A DNA stretch of 64,000 nt, taken from the NCBI RefSeq assembly GCF_900112395.1, contig NZ_FOLN01000003.1, forward strand, positions 186,001 to 250,000, read 5' to 3'. Below the pieces are notes generated by a model. It saw nothing but the letters and a program-made list of their open reading frames with translations, was not told the origin of the DNA and did not search any database. This DNA is from Algibacter lectus. GTDB lineage: Bacteria; Bacteroidota; Bacteroidia; Flavobacteriales; Flavobacteriaceae. Positions 42,867-52,402 of the stretch are shown in pieces (positions within the stretch are counted from its first letter, which is position 1; the number at the start of each line of letters is the position of its first letter). A program made the position numbers and the translations under genes.

Positions 42867-44270
42867 ATGCTAACACTTTTTGTACAGGAGAACCTTCAAT
42901 TGGGTTTACCAATCGCTGTAATTGCGGCTATTTTATTCGTCTTTTTATTTTTTATAGTACTAGTTAGGCGCTATAAACGCTGTCCTTCAGATAGAATTTT
43001 AGTAGTTTATGGTAAAGTTGGCGGTGGACAATCGGCAAAATGTATCCATGGTGGTGCAGCCTTTATTGTACCTGTAATTCAGGATTACGAGTTTCTAGAT
43101 TTAACACCTATTTCTATTGAGGTGAATTTAGTAAACGCCCTTTCTAAACAAAATATTCGTGTAAACGTGCCATCACGTTTTACAATTGGAGTTTCTACCG
43201 AGCCTGGAGTTATGCAAAATGCTGCGGAACGTCTTTTAGGTTTAGGTCAAAATGAAATTCAAGATTTAGCACAAGAAATTATATTCGGTCAGTTACGTTT
43301 AGTAGTGGCTTCTATGGATATTGAAGAAATTAATAATGACCGTGATAAGTTTTTAACTAACATTTCTCAATCTGTAGAAACAGAATTAAAGAAAGTGGGT
43401 TTAAAACTGATTAACGTAAATATCACCGATATCGTTGATGAGTCTGGTTATATTGAAGCCTTAGGTAAGGAAGCTGCAGCACACGCAATAAATGCAGCAC
43501 GTAAATCGGTTGCCGAAAAAACTAGAGATGGTTCTATTGGTGAAGCGAATGCGGTACAAGATGAAAGAACACAGGTTGCTGCAGCAAATGCGCAAGCGGT
43601 TGAGGGTGAAAATAAGGCGAAAATTGCTGTTGCAAATTCCGATTCTTTACGTCGTCAACGTGAAGCAGAAGCAGAACGTGTAGCAAATGCGTCAGAGAAA
43701 GTGCAATCTGCAAAAGCGCTAGAGGAATCTTATGCTGCGGAACAATTAGCAGAAACAGCAAGAGCGGAACGTGAGCGTTCTTCTCAAATGGCAGATATCA
43801 TTGTACCTGCTGAAATTGATAAAAAGAAAGTTGAAATTGACGCTGAGGCGGAAGCTGAAAGAATAAGAAGGCGTGCTAAAGGTGAGGCCGACGGAATTCT
43901 TTTTAAAGCACAAGCAGAAGCGCAAGGTTTATATGAAGTATTAACGAAACAAGCTGCTGGTTTAGATCAAATTGTAAAGGCTGCAGGAAATAACTCTAAA
44001 GATGCCGTACTACTTTTAGTTGCTGATAAATTACCAGAACTAGTAAGAATGCAATCTGAAGCTATTAAAAACATTAAAATTGATAAGGTTACTGTTTGGG
44101 AAAATGGTGGCGGAAAAGACGGGAAATCGTCAACAGCTAATTTTCTTTCTGGTATGTACAAATCTGTACCTCCTTTACAAGAAATGTTCGATATGGCTGG
44201 TATGCAATTACCAGAGTATTTAAAAGGAAAAGATGTTGAAGCTGCTGAGGTAGTTTCTGAAAAAAAATAA
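42867..44270 (+). CDS. Flotillin family protein
   Basis: This membrane-anchored SPFH protein of 467 aa belongs to the flotillin class. It has an N-terminal membrane segment (about 14-35), an SPFH domain (about 45-215), then a long Ala/Glu/Arg-rich coiled coil (EAEAERVANASEK region), and a C-terminal tail near PPLQEMFDMAGMQLPEYL. It forms an operon with the NfeD-like protein just upstream. Confidence 0.93.
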   Translation: MLTLFVQENLQLGLPIAVIAAILFVFLFFIVLVRRYKRCPSDRILVVYGKVGGGQSAKCIHGGAAFIVPVIQDYEFLDLTPISIEVNLVNALSKQNIRVNVPSRFTIGVSTEPGVMQNAAERLLGLGQNEIQDLAQEIIFGQLRLVVASMDIEEINNDRDKFLTNISQSVETELKKVGLKLINVNITDIVDESGYIEALGKEAAAHAINAARKSVAEKTRDGSIGEANAVQDERTQVAAANAQAVEGENKAKIAVANSDSLRRQREAEAERVANASEKVQSAKALEESYAAEQLAETARAERERSSQMADIIVPAEIDKKKVEIDAEAEAERIRRRAKGEADGILFKAQAEAQGLYEVLTKQAAGLDQIVKAAGNNSKDAVLLLVADKLPELVRMQSEAIKNIKIDKVTVWENGGGKDGKSSTANFLSGMYKSVPPLQEMFDMAGMQLPEYLKGKDVEAAEVVSEKK

Positions 44271-44310
44271 TACCTCAGAGAAGTAATTAAAGATTAATCT
44301 TTATAAAACT

Positions 44311-44351
44311 AAAAAGCCCAATAATCTATTTTGATTTTTGGGCTTTTTTTT
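44311..44351 (+). terminator. Terminator after the flotillin gene
   Basis: AAAAAGCCCA and TGGGCTTTTT form the stem, with a partly paired ATC/GAT inner segment, followed by a T-run. Confidence 0.8.
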
Positions 44352-44520
44352 AAGACTATTTATAACTTTAGCTGTTTTTAAAAGAGAAACTATCCTCTAA
44401 AGCTTATTATGGAAGCGATGTTTTAGATGAAATTATTCAAGGTGTAAAAGTTGACTTTTTTAGTTGTATTTTACATGTTGTTAGTGTTTAAGCTTTTTTT
44501 AACTTGAATAAATTATTAAT

Positions 44521-44994
44521 ATGAACGATACTTTTAAAACCATAGCCAGATTTCAATATTCTACCGAAGCACAAATTATAAAAGGTCGTTTGGAAGCCGA
44601 TGGCATTCGGGTGTTTTTATTCGATAACCTTACTATAGATACCGATCCTTTAGTAAGTAATGCTATTGGTGGTGTAAAACTGAAAGTATTATCGTATCAA
44701 GCTGAAGAAGCCGAACATATTTTAAAATCGATAAATAAATTCTCTTTAGATAACCAAGGTAATGCTATAAAATGTCCGAATTGTAAAAGTGATCAAATCG
44801 AACTTTATTCGACAATAAAGGATATTAAAGCGTTTTTTGCTTTTATTTTTGCTTTCATAACTAATATTATCATATCTGCTTTACCAATTTATACAAAACA
44901 TAAATACAGATGTGAAGCTTGTAAAACGGAATTTGATATAGAGAAAGTGTCCCCTATTTATGTTGTGCCAGATGCAGAGCCTACAATGTCATAA
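44521..44994 (+). CDS. DUF2007-domain protein with zinc ribbon and membrane segment
   Basis: The N-terminal part (about 1-75; ARFQYSTEAQIIKGRLEADGI) matches the DUF2007 putative signal-transducing domain. It is followed by CPNC and CEAC half-sites of a zinc ribbon that are separated by a hydrophobic segment (AFFAFIFAFITNIIISALPIY). The C-terminus overlaps the end of the MocR gene by 37 bases on the opposite strand. Function unknown. Confidence 0.8.
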   Translation: MNDTFKTIARFQYSTEAQIIKGRLEADGIRVFLFDNLTIDTDPLVSNAIGGVKLKVLSYQAEEAEHILKSINKFSLDNQGNAIKCPNCKSDQIELYSTIKDIKAFFAFIFAFITNIIISALPIYTKHKYRCEACKTEFDIEKVSPIYVVPDAEPTMS

Positions 44995-46466
44995 GCAGTT
45001 TTTAAAGTTTTAATTGCAGTCTCTAATTCTTCTTCATTGAGCTGTCCAAAACCAAAACGGATAGCACAAGTATCTTTGTCTTGATAAAGTATTGTTTTTG
45101 GAAGAAATAAGTTGAGTTTTTCTGATTCTTCAGCCAATTTTACCAAAGAGATTTTATTGTTAAATCGCAGCCATATTGCTAAGCCACCCGATGGTTTTTC
45201 CCATGTAATAATATTTTTAAAATAGGAGGCTAAGTGTTCGCATAAACAATCGCGCCTTTCTTTATAAGTTATAATGTTTTTTTTTAGCAGTCGGTATATT
45301 TCACCTTCATGAATTAACTCGGCAAGTATTTGCTCTTGTATCATGTCGCCTTGCTTGTCTAGTAATTGCAAATAGTTTTTTGCTTCAGAAATTAAACTTT
45401 CGGGAGCTACTACAAATCCCGTTTGAAAACTAGGGAATAGCGATTGGCCAAGCTTTCCTAAATAAACCACTACGCCATTACCATCGGCACTTGCCATGGG
45501 TAACATGGCAGAACCGTTGTATTGAAAATCGTAATCGTAATCGTCTTCAATAATAGCGAATTTGTAGGTTTTGGCTAGTTCCAATAATTTCAATCGGCGC
45601 TCGGCACTAAGCGTTACTGTAGTTGGATAATGCCTATGTGCACAGATGTATATAAAGCGAATGCTCCCTTTTATAAAATGAGTTCTTATGTAATCAACAT
45701 CTAAACCATGTTCATCTACCGGAATTGTTTTTATGTCTGCTCCGGCTTGCTGAAAAATCATGTTTGAGGCATAGTTACTTAAGTGGCCTACCAAAACAAC
45801 ATCCTTAGGTTTTATTAAAAGCTGAGAAACAATATATAAGCTCATTTCTGTACTTCGCGTACTTATAAGGTTGTTTGGTTTTATATGAAACCCTCGAGTT
45901 GCGTTTAAATAATTACAGAGTTGAGTTTCAAATTTTGAATAGGATACTGCTGTGGTTTGGTTCCATTTTGAAATTAAAGATTTCCGTTTCATGGCGGCAC
46001 TATACCATCTAGAAAATTCGTGAACCGGATGCAGCGTTAAATCTGGGTTGCCATCGTTTATGCTGTATTCTGCCTTTGTAGTTTGTAATGTAGATGCTAA
46101 ATTAAATGATGTTTGAAAAGGAAAACCTGTAGTTTTTGGGTATTGATATACTTGGTCTATTTGGTGAGCTGTAGCTTTTATAGGTGCTGTTGTTTGCTCC
46201 GGAACCAAAATAAATGTGCCTTTGTTGGGTATTATTTCTACCCAACCTTGCGAGGCTAACTCATCATAAACAGCAACAGCGGTGTTTCTGTGGATTTTTA
46301 ATTTCTGACTTAAAATACGAGTTCCTGGTAATGCTGTTCCTATGGATAAATAACCACGCTGAATAGCATTTATAATTTGCTGAGCTATTTGAATGTATAC
46401 GGGTTGAGACGTATTTTTTTCAAATTGTATTAATTGCTGTAAGAGATTACTAACCGGACTATTCAT
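44958..46466 (-). CDS. MocR-type GntR regulator with aminotransferase-like domain lacking the PLP lysine
   Basis: The 502-aa protein has an N-terminal GntR winged helix (residues about 15-90; LPGTRILSQKLKIHRNTAVAVYDELASQGW) and a fold-type I aminotransferase-like domain. The conserved IIEDDYDYDF is kept (about 305-314), but the block that normally reads GTFSKTLFP is GKLGQSLFP, so the PLP-binding Lys position is Q341. The C-terminal Arg region (AIRFGFG) remains. It probably senses something other than, or without covalent, PLP. It diverges from a TonB receptor and bioB, and direct repeats lie in the shared promoter. Confidence 0.85.
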   Translation of the reverse strand: MNSPVSNLLQQLIQFEKNTSQPVYIQIAQQIINAIQRGYLSIGTALPGTRILSQKLKIHRNTAVAVYDELASQGWVEIIPNKGTFILVPEQTTAPIKATAHQIDQVYQYPKTTGFPFQTSFNLASTLQTTKAEYSINDGNPDLTLHPVHEFSRWYSAAMKRKSLISKWNQTTAVSYSKFETQLCNYLNATRGFHIKPNNLISTRSTEMSLYIVSQLLIKPKDVVLVGHLSNYASNMIFQQAGADIKTIPVDEHGLDVDYIRTHFIKGSIRFIYICAHRHYPTTVTLSAERRLKLLELAKTYKFAIIEDDYDYDFQYNGSAMLPMASADGNGVVVYLGKLGQSLFPSFQTGFVVAPESLISEAKNYLQLLDKQGDMIQEQILAELIHEGEIYRLLKKNIITYKERRDCLCEHLASYFKNIITWEKPSGGLAIWLRFNNKISLVKLAEESEKLNLFLPKTILYQDKDTCAIRFGFGQLNEEELETAIKTLKTAYDIVGSASGTT

Positions 46467-46498
46467 TGTTTTAAAACTGGACTACTTAACTCGTCCGG
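46454..46498. promoter_or_regulatory. Candidate MocR operator: two direct repeats plus an inverted half-site
   Basis: CCGGACTA (46454) and CTGGACTA (46477) are direct repeats 23 bp apart, and GTCCGG (46493-46498) is the inverted partner of the second. MocR proteins are known to bind direct repeats. The first copy lies within the first codons of the MocR gene. Confidence 0.5.
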
Positions 46499-46536
46499 AA
46501 AGTTACGACTTTTGCAGCGTTATAAACAAAACTTTT

Positions 46537-48357
46537 ATGAAAACTACATTCGCTTTAACTGCTTTTATTATGTGCACATTTATGTCGCATGCACAACAAG
46601 AGCAACAAAAACAAGACTTAGATACTATAGTTGTAGCGTCGACAAGAATAAATCTTCCTTTTAAGGAAAACTCAAGAACTATAAATATTATTTCTGCAGA
46701 AGCTATTAAAAATAGTGCTGCCAATAATATAGCAGATTTATTGCAACAAGTAGCTGGTATAGATGTAAGACGTCGTGGTACTGCTGGAAGTCAGGCCGAT
46801 TTATACATTAGAGGCGGAAGTTTTGATCAAACGCTTTTACTTATAGATGGTGTTAAAATGAATGATGTACAAACAGGTCATCACACCATGAATGCGGCTT
46901 TACCAATAGAGGTTATTGAGCGTATTGAAATTATTAAAGGTCCTGCTGCTCGTATATTTGGGCAAAATGCTTTTAACGGTGCTATTAATATTGTTACTAA
47001 AAAAGTATTAAATAATACTGTTTCTGTTAAAGCGGAAACAGGTTCGTTTGGCCAGTTAAACGTTGGTGTTACCATTGCTACAGATTTAGAGAATTCATCG
47101 AATATTGTGCATGTCGACAAAATGTCTTCGGCTGGTTATCGATATAATACTGATTACGATAATAGTAACTTTTTTGTAAAAAGTGTATTCAACAAAGACA
47201 AAAAAGCTATTGAAATGATCGCTACTTTTCAAGAGAGAAAGTTTGGTGCCAATGGTTTTTATGCAAGAGAAAGCGGAACTGATCAATATGAAGAAACTCA
47301 AAACAGCTTAATTGCGTTTTCTACACAGTTTAAAACTGAAAATTTAACAATTAAACCACGTATTTACTGGAAACGAAACCAGGATGAATATGTGTATTTA
47401 CGTAATGATCCAACGGTTTATAGAAATTTACATATTTCTAATAAAATAGGAGCTGAGGTTAACGGGTCTTATAGATCAAAAGCTGGTATTACAGGTTTTG
47501 GAATCGATATGTCTGAAGATTTTATTACAAGTAATAATTTAGGAGATCGTGATCGATTTATGACGACCTTGTTTTTAGAACACAAGTTTAAAGCGTTGGA
47601 TAATAAATTAGATATTACGCCTGGTGTTGCTGTTACTTATTTTTCAGATTTCGATTTTTATGCCTTCCCTGGTTTAGATGTTGGCTACAAAATAAGTGAT
47701 GCTGTAAAAGCTTATGGTAACATTGGTTATACTTATAGAATACCAACGTATACCGATTTGTTTTACAATGATCCAAGTACAGCTGGAAATCCAGATTTGG
47801 AGGTTGAAGAAGCTTTTGCGCAAGAAATTGGAATTAAATATTTTTCACCAAGATTTTCTGGTTCTGTAGCGGTTTACAATAGAGATGCACAAAACTTAAT
47901 CGATTTTATTCGTCCAAACACAACAGAAACTGTTTATACAGCAACAAATATTACTGAGGTTAATACTAAAGGTTTTGAGGTTGATGCCGCTTATAATTTT
48001 AAACTAAATACGTTTAATCAAACATTGGCTGTTGGTTATAATTTTTTAGAAGATGATATTTTAAATCAGAATAAAGAATTATCGCGTTATTCTTTAAATA
48101 CACTAAAACATCATTTTACTACTCGTTTAAGTACGCAGTTATTTAAAAATGTAAGTCATAATATTATTTACAAGCATGCACAACGTACCACGGGTGATAG
48201 CTATAATGTTTGGGATGCATCTTTAGTTGTTAATGTAAAGCAATTAGAGTTTACCGTTACAGCGAGTAATATATTTAATGCCGATTATATTGAAGCTGGT
48301 TTTGTACCTATGCCGCCTAGTAATATATTATTTGGTATGCGATATAGTTTAAATTAA
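46537..48357 (+). CDS. TonB-dependent receptor upstream of bioB
   Basis: This BtuB/CirA-type outer-membrane receptor is 606 aa, compact and without a carboxypeptidase-like extension. It has a signal peptide (MKTTFALTAFIMCTFMSHAQ) and a TonB-box-like DTIVVASTR. The plug carries IADLLQQVAGIDVRRRGTAG and LYIRGGSFDQTLLLIDGVKMND, and the barrel ends LFGMRYSLN. It lies 39 bases before bioB and diverges from the MocR-like regulator. Uptake of a biotin-related compound is a reasonable guess from the context only. Confidence 0.9.
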   Translation: MKTTFALTAFIMCTFMSHAQQEQQKQDLDTIVVASTRINLPFKENSRTINIISAEAIKNSAANNIADLLQQVAGIDVRRRGTAGSQADLYIRGGSFDQTLLLIDGVKMNDVQTGHHTMNAALPIEVIERIEIIKGPAARIFGQNAFNGAINIVTKKVLNNTVSVKAETGSFGQLNVGVTIATDLENSSNIVHVDKMSSAGYRYNTDYDNSNFFVKSVFNKDKKAIEMIATFQERKFGANGFYARESGTDQYEETQNSLIAFSTQFKTENLTIKPRIYWKRNQDEYVYLRNDPTVYRNLHISNKIGAEVNGSYRSKAGITGFGIDMSEDFITSNNLGDRDRFMTTLFLEHKFKALDNKLDITPGVAVTYFSDFDFYAFPGLDVGYKISDAVKAYGNIGYTYRIPTYTDLFYNDPSTAGNPDLEVEEAFAQEIGIKYFSPRFSGSVAVYNRDAQNLIDFIRPNTTETVYTATNITEVNTKGFEVDAAYNFKLNTFNQTLAVGYNFLEDDILNQNKELSRYSLNTLKHHFTTRLSTQLFKNVSHNIIYKHAQRTTGDSYNVWDASLVVNVKQLEFTVTASNIFNADYIEAGFVPMPPSNILFGMRYSLN

Positions 48358-48396
48358 TTAAACGTTTTCTGTGATAGAGTGAAAAAAATGGAATCT

Positions 48397-49491
48397 ATGA
48401 GCGATACAAAACACAATTGGACAAAGGAAGAAATTCTAGAGATTTACAATAAGCCATTAATGGAATTGCTTTACGAGGCGGCCACGGTGCATCGCGTAAA
48501 TCATGATCCTAATGTAGTGCAAGTATCAACTTTACTTTCTATTAAAACTGGTGGTTGTAGTGAAGATTGTGGGTATTGTCCTCAAGCTGCACGCTACCAT
48601 ACTAATATTGAAGGCAACGATTTAATGACGGTGCCACAAGTTAAAGCGCAAGCTTTACGAGCAAAGGCAAGCGGAAGTTCTCGGGTTTGTATGGGAGCGG
48701 CATGGCGCAATGTAAAAGATGGTGAAGAGTTTGATGCCGTTTTAGAAATGGTGCGTACCATTAATAAACTCGACATGGAGGTTTGTTGTACTTTAGGTAT
48801 GATTACCGAAAACCAAGCACAACGTTTGGCAGAAGCAGGTTTGTATGCGTATAACCATAATTTAGATTCTTCGGAAGAGTATTATAAAGAAGTCATTTCT
48901 ACGCGTGGTTATCAAGATCGATTGGATACTATTGATAATGTGCGCAAAACTAATGTTACCGTTTGCAGTGGTGGTATTATTGGTATGGGCGAAAATATTG
49001 AAGATCGAGCAGGTATGCTTGTTGCGCTTTCTACATTAAATCCGCAACCAGAATCTACACCAATTAATGCACTTGTTGCTGTAGAGGGCACACCGCTTGA
49101 AGATGAGAAACCGGTTTCTATTTGGGAGATGATTAGGATGGTGGCAACCACAAGAATTGTTATGCCAGAAACCCAAGTGCGCTTAAGTGCGGGTAGAACG
49201 CAAATGAGTAGAGAAGGACAAGCCATGTGCTTTTTTGCTGGTGCAAACTCTATTTTTGCTGGCGATAAATTATTAACCACGCCAAATCCTGATGTTAATG
49301 AAGACATGAAAATGTTTGAACTATTAGGATTGAATCCGCAAAAACCTTTTACAAAAAAGGTACAACCACAAACTGTCGAAGCAACCGATTCTGAATTTGA
49401 ATCTCTAGGTGAAAAACCAAAATGGACACGCCCAGAGCATAAAATTGAACGTAACGAATTGGCTAAAGAAAAAGGAAAATTGATTAAGTAG
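48397..49491 (+). CDS. bioB: Biotin synthase
   Basis: BioB is a radical-SAM enzyme that inserts sulfur into dethiobiotin. The SAM cluster motif is GGCSEDCGYCPQ and the second-cluster Cys and Arg residues lie in SRVCMGAAWR, EVCCTLG and TRIVMPETQVRLSAGRTQM. I prefer the ATG at 48397 (MSDTKHNWTKEEI), which matches related starts; in-frame GTG at 48379 and ATG at 48388 are alternatives. A C-terminal extension (about 40 residues, KPKWTRPEHKIERNELAKEKG) is common in Bacteroidota. Confidence 0.95.
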   Translation: MSDTKHNWTKEEILEIYNKPLMELLYEAATVHRVNHDPNVVQVSTLLSIKTGGCSEDCGYCPQAARYHTNIEGNDLMTVPQVKAQALRAKASGSSRVCMGAAWRNVKDGEEFDAVLEMVRTINKLDMEVCCTLGMITENQAQRLAEAGLYAYNHNLDSSEEYYKEVISTRGYQDRLDTIDNVRKTNVTVCSGGIIGMGENIEDRAGMLVALSTLNPQPESTPINALVAVEGTPLEDEKPVSIWEMIRMVATTRIVMPETQVRLSAGRTQMSREGQAMCFFAGANSIFAGDKLLTTPNPDVNEDMKMFELLGLNPQKPFTKKVQPQTVEATDSEFESLGEKPKWTRPEHKIERNELAKEKGKLIK

Positions 49492-49569
49492 CGCTCTTTT
49501 TTAGAGGATAAATTTTATAAATAAAGTCTGTTGATAGCCTGTTGAAGGTGTTGTTAGCGGGCTTTTTTC

Positions 49570-49656
49570 GCGTTAGGGATTGCAGCGGTAGCTTTTGGCG
49601 AGGCGAGCATCGAGCCAAAACTTTTAGCGGAAAGCCCGACCCTTTTCGGGTAACGC
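49570..49656 (+). repeat. Dispersed intergenic repeat, copy E
   Basis: The 87-bp segment is bounded by GCGTTA and TAACGC. It has GGGATTGCAGCGG and TTAGCGGAAAGCCCGACCC with an internal GGCGAGGCGAGCATCGAGCC hairpin-like segment. It lies downstream of bioB, before the DUF3157 gene. Confidence 0.75.
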
Positions 49657-49762
49657 TGTAATATTAAGATAAATAATTTTCAGTTTTTAAAATGACATTA
49701 TTGTTTCTGTCTTATGGTTTGAAAGCTGTATTTTTGAATACTATAATTACAATATCTATTTT

Positions 49763-50212
49763 ATGAAAACCTTTACTCTCTTCTTATTTTTACTTGTATC
49801 ATCTTTTAGCTTCTCGCAAACTGGTCAAATTGTAAAAACCGAGGACGGACGCCGTGTGTTTCTTAAAAACGATTATACTTGGGAGTATCTTGATGCTGTA
49901 GATTCGGAATCGCAAACCGCTTTAATCGAATCGCTTAAAGCGGCAGGTGAAAACGGATGTAGTCTAGAAGTAGGTTACTTAGAGCCTAGGTTAGATGGTA
50001 AAATTCAATCACAATTAAAACGCGGTCGTTCCTCTATGAGATATGTAAAAAAGAAAGTCGCTAAAGATCAAAACTGCTCGGTAGACGATGTTTTTTTATT
50101 GTCTTTTTCTGAGCAAAAAAAGAAAGCGGTTTATCATTTTTGTGCAAATGGAGCTGAGGTAACTTATAAACGCTTAGGGAATTCTATTATAAAGGCGTCT
50201 AAACTTTTTTAA
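49763..50212 (+). CDS. DUF3157 family secreted protein
   Basis: The 149-aa protein has a signal peptide (MKTFTLFLFLLVSSFSFSQ). It then has the DUF3157 pattern: GRRVFLKNDYTWEYLD, a Cys pair C60/C100-like, and VDDVFLLSFSEQKKKAVYHFCANG near the end. Function unknown. It converges with tRNA-Leu, with a shared terminator between. Confidence 0.8.
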   Translation: MKTFTLFLFLLVSSFSFSQTGQIVKTEDGRRVFLKNDYTWEYLDAVDSESQTALIESLKAAGENGCSLEVGYLEPRLDGKIQSQLKRGRSSMRYVKKKVAKDQNCSVDDVFLLSFSEQKKKAVYHFCANGAEVTYKRLGNSIIKASKLF

Positions 50213-50259
50213 TTTTAGGTAATTGAAGTTTTCTTGTTTTTTCGGCAAAATATCGGCAT

Positions 50260-50298
50260 AAAAAAAACCGTAAAAAACTAAAATTAAGTTGTTTACGG
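50260..50298 (-). terminator. Terminator between DUF3157 and tRNA-Leu
   Basis: CCGTAAA/TTTACGG with an inner AACT/AAGTT partial stem runs into a T-run on the minus strand, so it ends the tRNA-Leu transcript and may also slow the plus-strand one. Confidence 0.7.
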
Positions 50299-50308
50299 CC
50301 TTAAAAAG

Positions 50309-50388
50309 TACTCAAGGCGGGAATCGAACCCGCACTCCGAAGAATCGGATTTTGAATCCGACGTGTCTACCAATTCCACCACTTGAGC
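50309..50388 (-). tRNA. tRNA-Leu (anticodon CAA), ordinary linear gene
   Basis: On the minus strand the acceptor GCTCAAG/CTTGAGT (one G-U), D-arm with AATTGGTAGAC, anticodon arm TCGGA-TTCAAAA-TCCGA, variable arm TTCTTCGGAGT and T-arm CGGG-TTCGATT-CCCG all form. The discriminator is A. It decodes UUG, the same codon as the permuted candidate at 34.8 kb. Confidence 0.93.
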
Positions 50389-50534
50389 ATTTGGAGCAGC
50401 AAAAATATAGATTTTTTCGATATATAACTCAAAAAATACGCATCAATATACATTTTAGGTAAAAATAAATCCATAAATTTGCAGCTTGTTTAAAACAAGA
50501 GATGTTTTTATCCCTATAAAACAACACATTAACC

Positions 50535-51476
50535 ATGCCCATAGTAGTAACAGAAGCTAAAATTTTTGCGTGTACTCAAAGTAAAGTCCTTGGCGAGAAA
50601 ATCGCTAAAGCATACGGAGCTAAACTAGGTAAAGTAATTACCTCAACTTATAGCGATGGAGAATTCCAGCCCTCTTACGAGGAGTCTATACGTGGAGCAC
50701 GTATTTTCATCATAGGTTCAACAAACCCTGGTCCAGAAAATTTAATGGAAATGTTGTTAATGATTGATGCTGCAAAACGAGCATCAGCAAGACACATTAC
50801 AGCAGTTTTACCATACTTTGGTTGGGCAAGACAAGACAGAAAAGACAAGCCAAGAGTGCCAATTGCGGCAAAATTGGTAGCGAAAATGTTAGAAGCAGCA
50901 GGTGCAACACGTATAATCACTATGGATTTGCATGCTGATCAAATACAAGGGTTTTTCGAAAAGCCAGTAGATCACCTTTTTGCATCTACTATCTTTTTAC
51001 CATACTTACGCAGTTTAAATTTACCAAATTTAACCATTGCATCGCCTGATATGGGAGGATCTAAAAGAGCTTATGCCTATTCTAAAGCGTTAAAAAGTGA
51101 TGTAGTAATTTGTTATAAACAACGCGCAAAAGCCAATGTAATTTCGCACATGGAACTTATTGGTGACGTAACAGGTAAAAACGTTGTGTTGGTAGATGAT
51201 ATGGTTGATACAGCCGGAACACTAGCAAAAGCAGCCGATTTAATGATGGAGCGTGGCGCATTAAGCGTTAGAGCTATTTGTACACACCCAATTTTATCTG
51301 GTGATGCATACAAGAAATTAGAAAACTCAAAATTAGAAGAACTTATTGTAACCGATTCTATTCCGGTAAAACCATTAAGCGATAAAATTCGTGTATTAAG
51401 TTGCGCAGATTTATTTGCTCAGGTTATGGATAAGGTACACAACAATACGTCTATTAGTTCAAGTTTTGTAATGTAA
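50535..51476 (+). CDS. prs: Ribose-phosphate pyrophosphokinase
   Basis: This enzyme makes PRPP from ribose 5-phosphate and ATP. The 313-aa sequence has the FACTQSKVLGEKIAKAYG start, RQDRKDKPRVPIAAKLVA, the SPDMGGSKRA block, and the PRPP signature NVVLVDDMVDTAGTL. It is followed 56 bases later by rplY, a frequent pairing. Confidence 0.97.
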   Translation: MPIVVTEAKIFACTQSKVLGEKIAKAYGAKLGKVITSTYSDGEFQPSYEESIRGARIFIIGSTNPGPENLMEMLLMIDAAKRASARHITAVLPYFGWARQDRKDKPRVPIAAKLVAKMLEAAGATRIITMDLHADQIQGFFEKPVDHLFASTIFLPYLRSLNLPNLTIASPDMGGSKRAYAYSKALKSDVVICYKQRAKANVISHMELIGDVTGKNVVLVDDMVDTAGTLAKAADLMMERGALSVRAICTHPILSGDAYKKLENSKLEELIVTDSIPVKPLSDKIRVLSCADLFAQVMDKVHNNTSISSSFVM

Positions 51477-51532
51477 TTTTTCCTGAAAAGGAAAACACAA
51501 ATTAGAGTATTAATTAAATATATATATTAAAA

Positions 51533-52147
51533 ATGAAATCAATTACAATCAACGGATCTCAAAGAGAAAGCGTGGGCAAAAAAGCAGCTAAAGCCTTACG
51601 TAATGCTGGTCAGGTTCCTTGCGTATTATACGGAGGAGACAAACCAGTACATTTTGCAGCAGCAGAATTAGCCTTCTCAAAACTAGTATACACGCCTAAT
51701 GCGCATACAGTTGTGATTAATTTAGAAGGTGGTGAAACTTTTAGTGCAGTACTACAAGACATTCAATTTCACCCAGTAACAGACAGAATTTTACACGTAG
51801 ATTTCTACCAGTTATTCGAAGACAAAGAAATCGCTTTAGATATTCCTGTAAACTTAGTAGGAAACTCGAAAGGTGTTAAAAATGGTGGTATCTTACGTAG
51901 AAACAACCGTAAATTACGTGTTAAAGCACTTCCAGCAAACCTTCCTGATTTTATTGAAGTAGATATTACTCCATTAAAAATTGGTGATAAAGTTGCTGTT
52001 AGCGAATTAGCAAACGAAAAATATACTTTCTTACATACTGATAACACAGTTGTATGTCAAATTAAAACTTCTAGAACAGCAGTTGTTGAAGATGACGAAG
52101 AAGAAGAAGGTGCAGAAGCTCCAGCAGCAGAAGCGGCTCAAGAATAG
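51533..52147 (+). CDS. rplY: 50S ribosomal protein L25, long ctc form
   Basis: The 204-aa protein has the L25 5S-rRNA-binding domain (about 1-90; [25 protein letters not shown]) and the TL5/CTC C-terminal domain (about 95-180). An acidic Ala/Glu tail follows (about 188-204). It is co-oriented with prs and followed by a terminator. Confidence 0.95.
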   Translation: MKSITINGSQRESVGKKAAKALRNAGQVPCVLYGGDKPVHFAAAELAFSKLVYTPNAHTVVINLEGGETFSAVLQDIQFHPVTDRILHVDFYQLFEDKEIALDIPVNLVGNSKGVKNGGILRRNNRKLRVKALPANLPDFIEVDITPLKIGDKVAVSELANEKYTFLHTDNTVVCQIKTSRTAVVEDDEEEEGAEAPAAEAAQE

Positions 52148-52168
52148 AACATATTCACTTCAAAATAC

Positions 52169-52203
52169 AAAAAGCATTCTGTTAATTCAGGATGCTTTTT
52201 TAT
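52169..52203 (+). terminator. Terminator of prs-rplY
   Basis: AAAAAGCATTCT and AGGATGCTTTTT form a stem (one G-U) around TTAATTC, followed by TATTTTT. Confidence 0.85.
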
Positions 52204-52226
52204 TTTTACACAAAATAATAATTTGG

Positions 52227-52322
52227 GCGTTACCCGAAAAGGGTCGGGCTTTACGCTGCAAGTCCTCGCTCCACCAATTACCATTGGTAAAGCTGTGGGC
52301 TTTTCACTGCAATCCCTAACGC
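52227..52322 (-). repeat. Dispersed intergenic repeat, copy F
   Basis: The 96-bp segment is bounded by GCGTTA and TAACGC. On the minus strand it has AGGGATTGCAGTG, a CACCAATTACCATTGG-type inner hairpin, and AGCCCGACCC before TTCGGGTAACGC. It lies between the prs-rplY terminator and pth. Confidence 0.75.
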
Positions 52323-52402
52323 AAAGGCAAACTTATCAACAATAGTTAGGCACGATAAGTTAGGTGTGTATTGGTTGTGTTTGTTTAAAAGAAAACAATA
52401 AA

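Noticed and set aside
43492-43761. Extra frames inside the flotillin gene
   Set aside because: They are shadows of the Ala/Glu-rich coiled-coil repeats in other frames; no start context or homology.
52050-52319. Frame of 89 codons overlapping the rplY end and running into repeat F
   Set aside because: It overlaps the acidic L25 tail and the terminator and continues through a dispersed repeat; not a gene.
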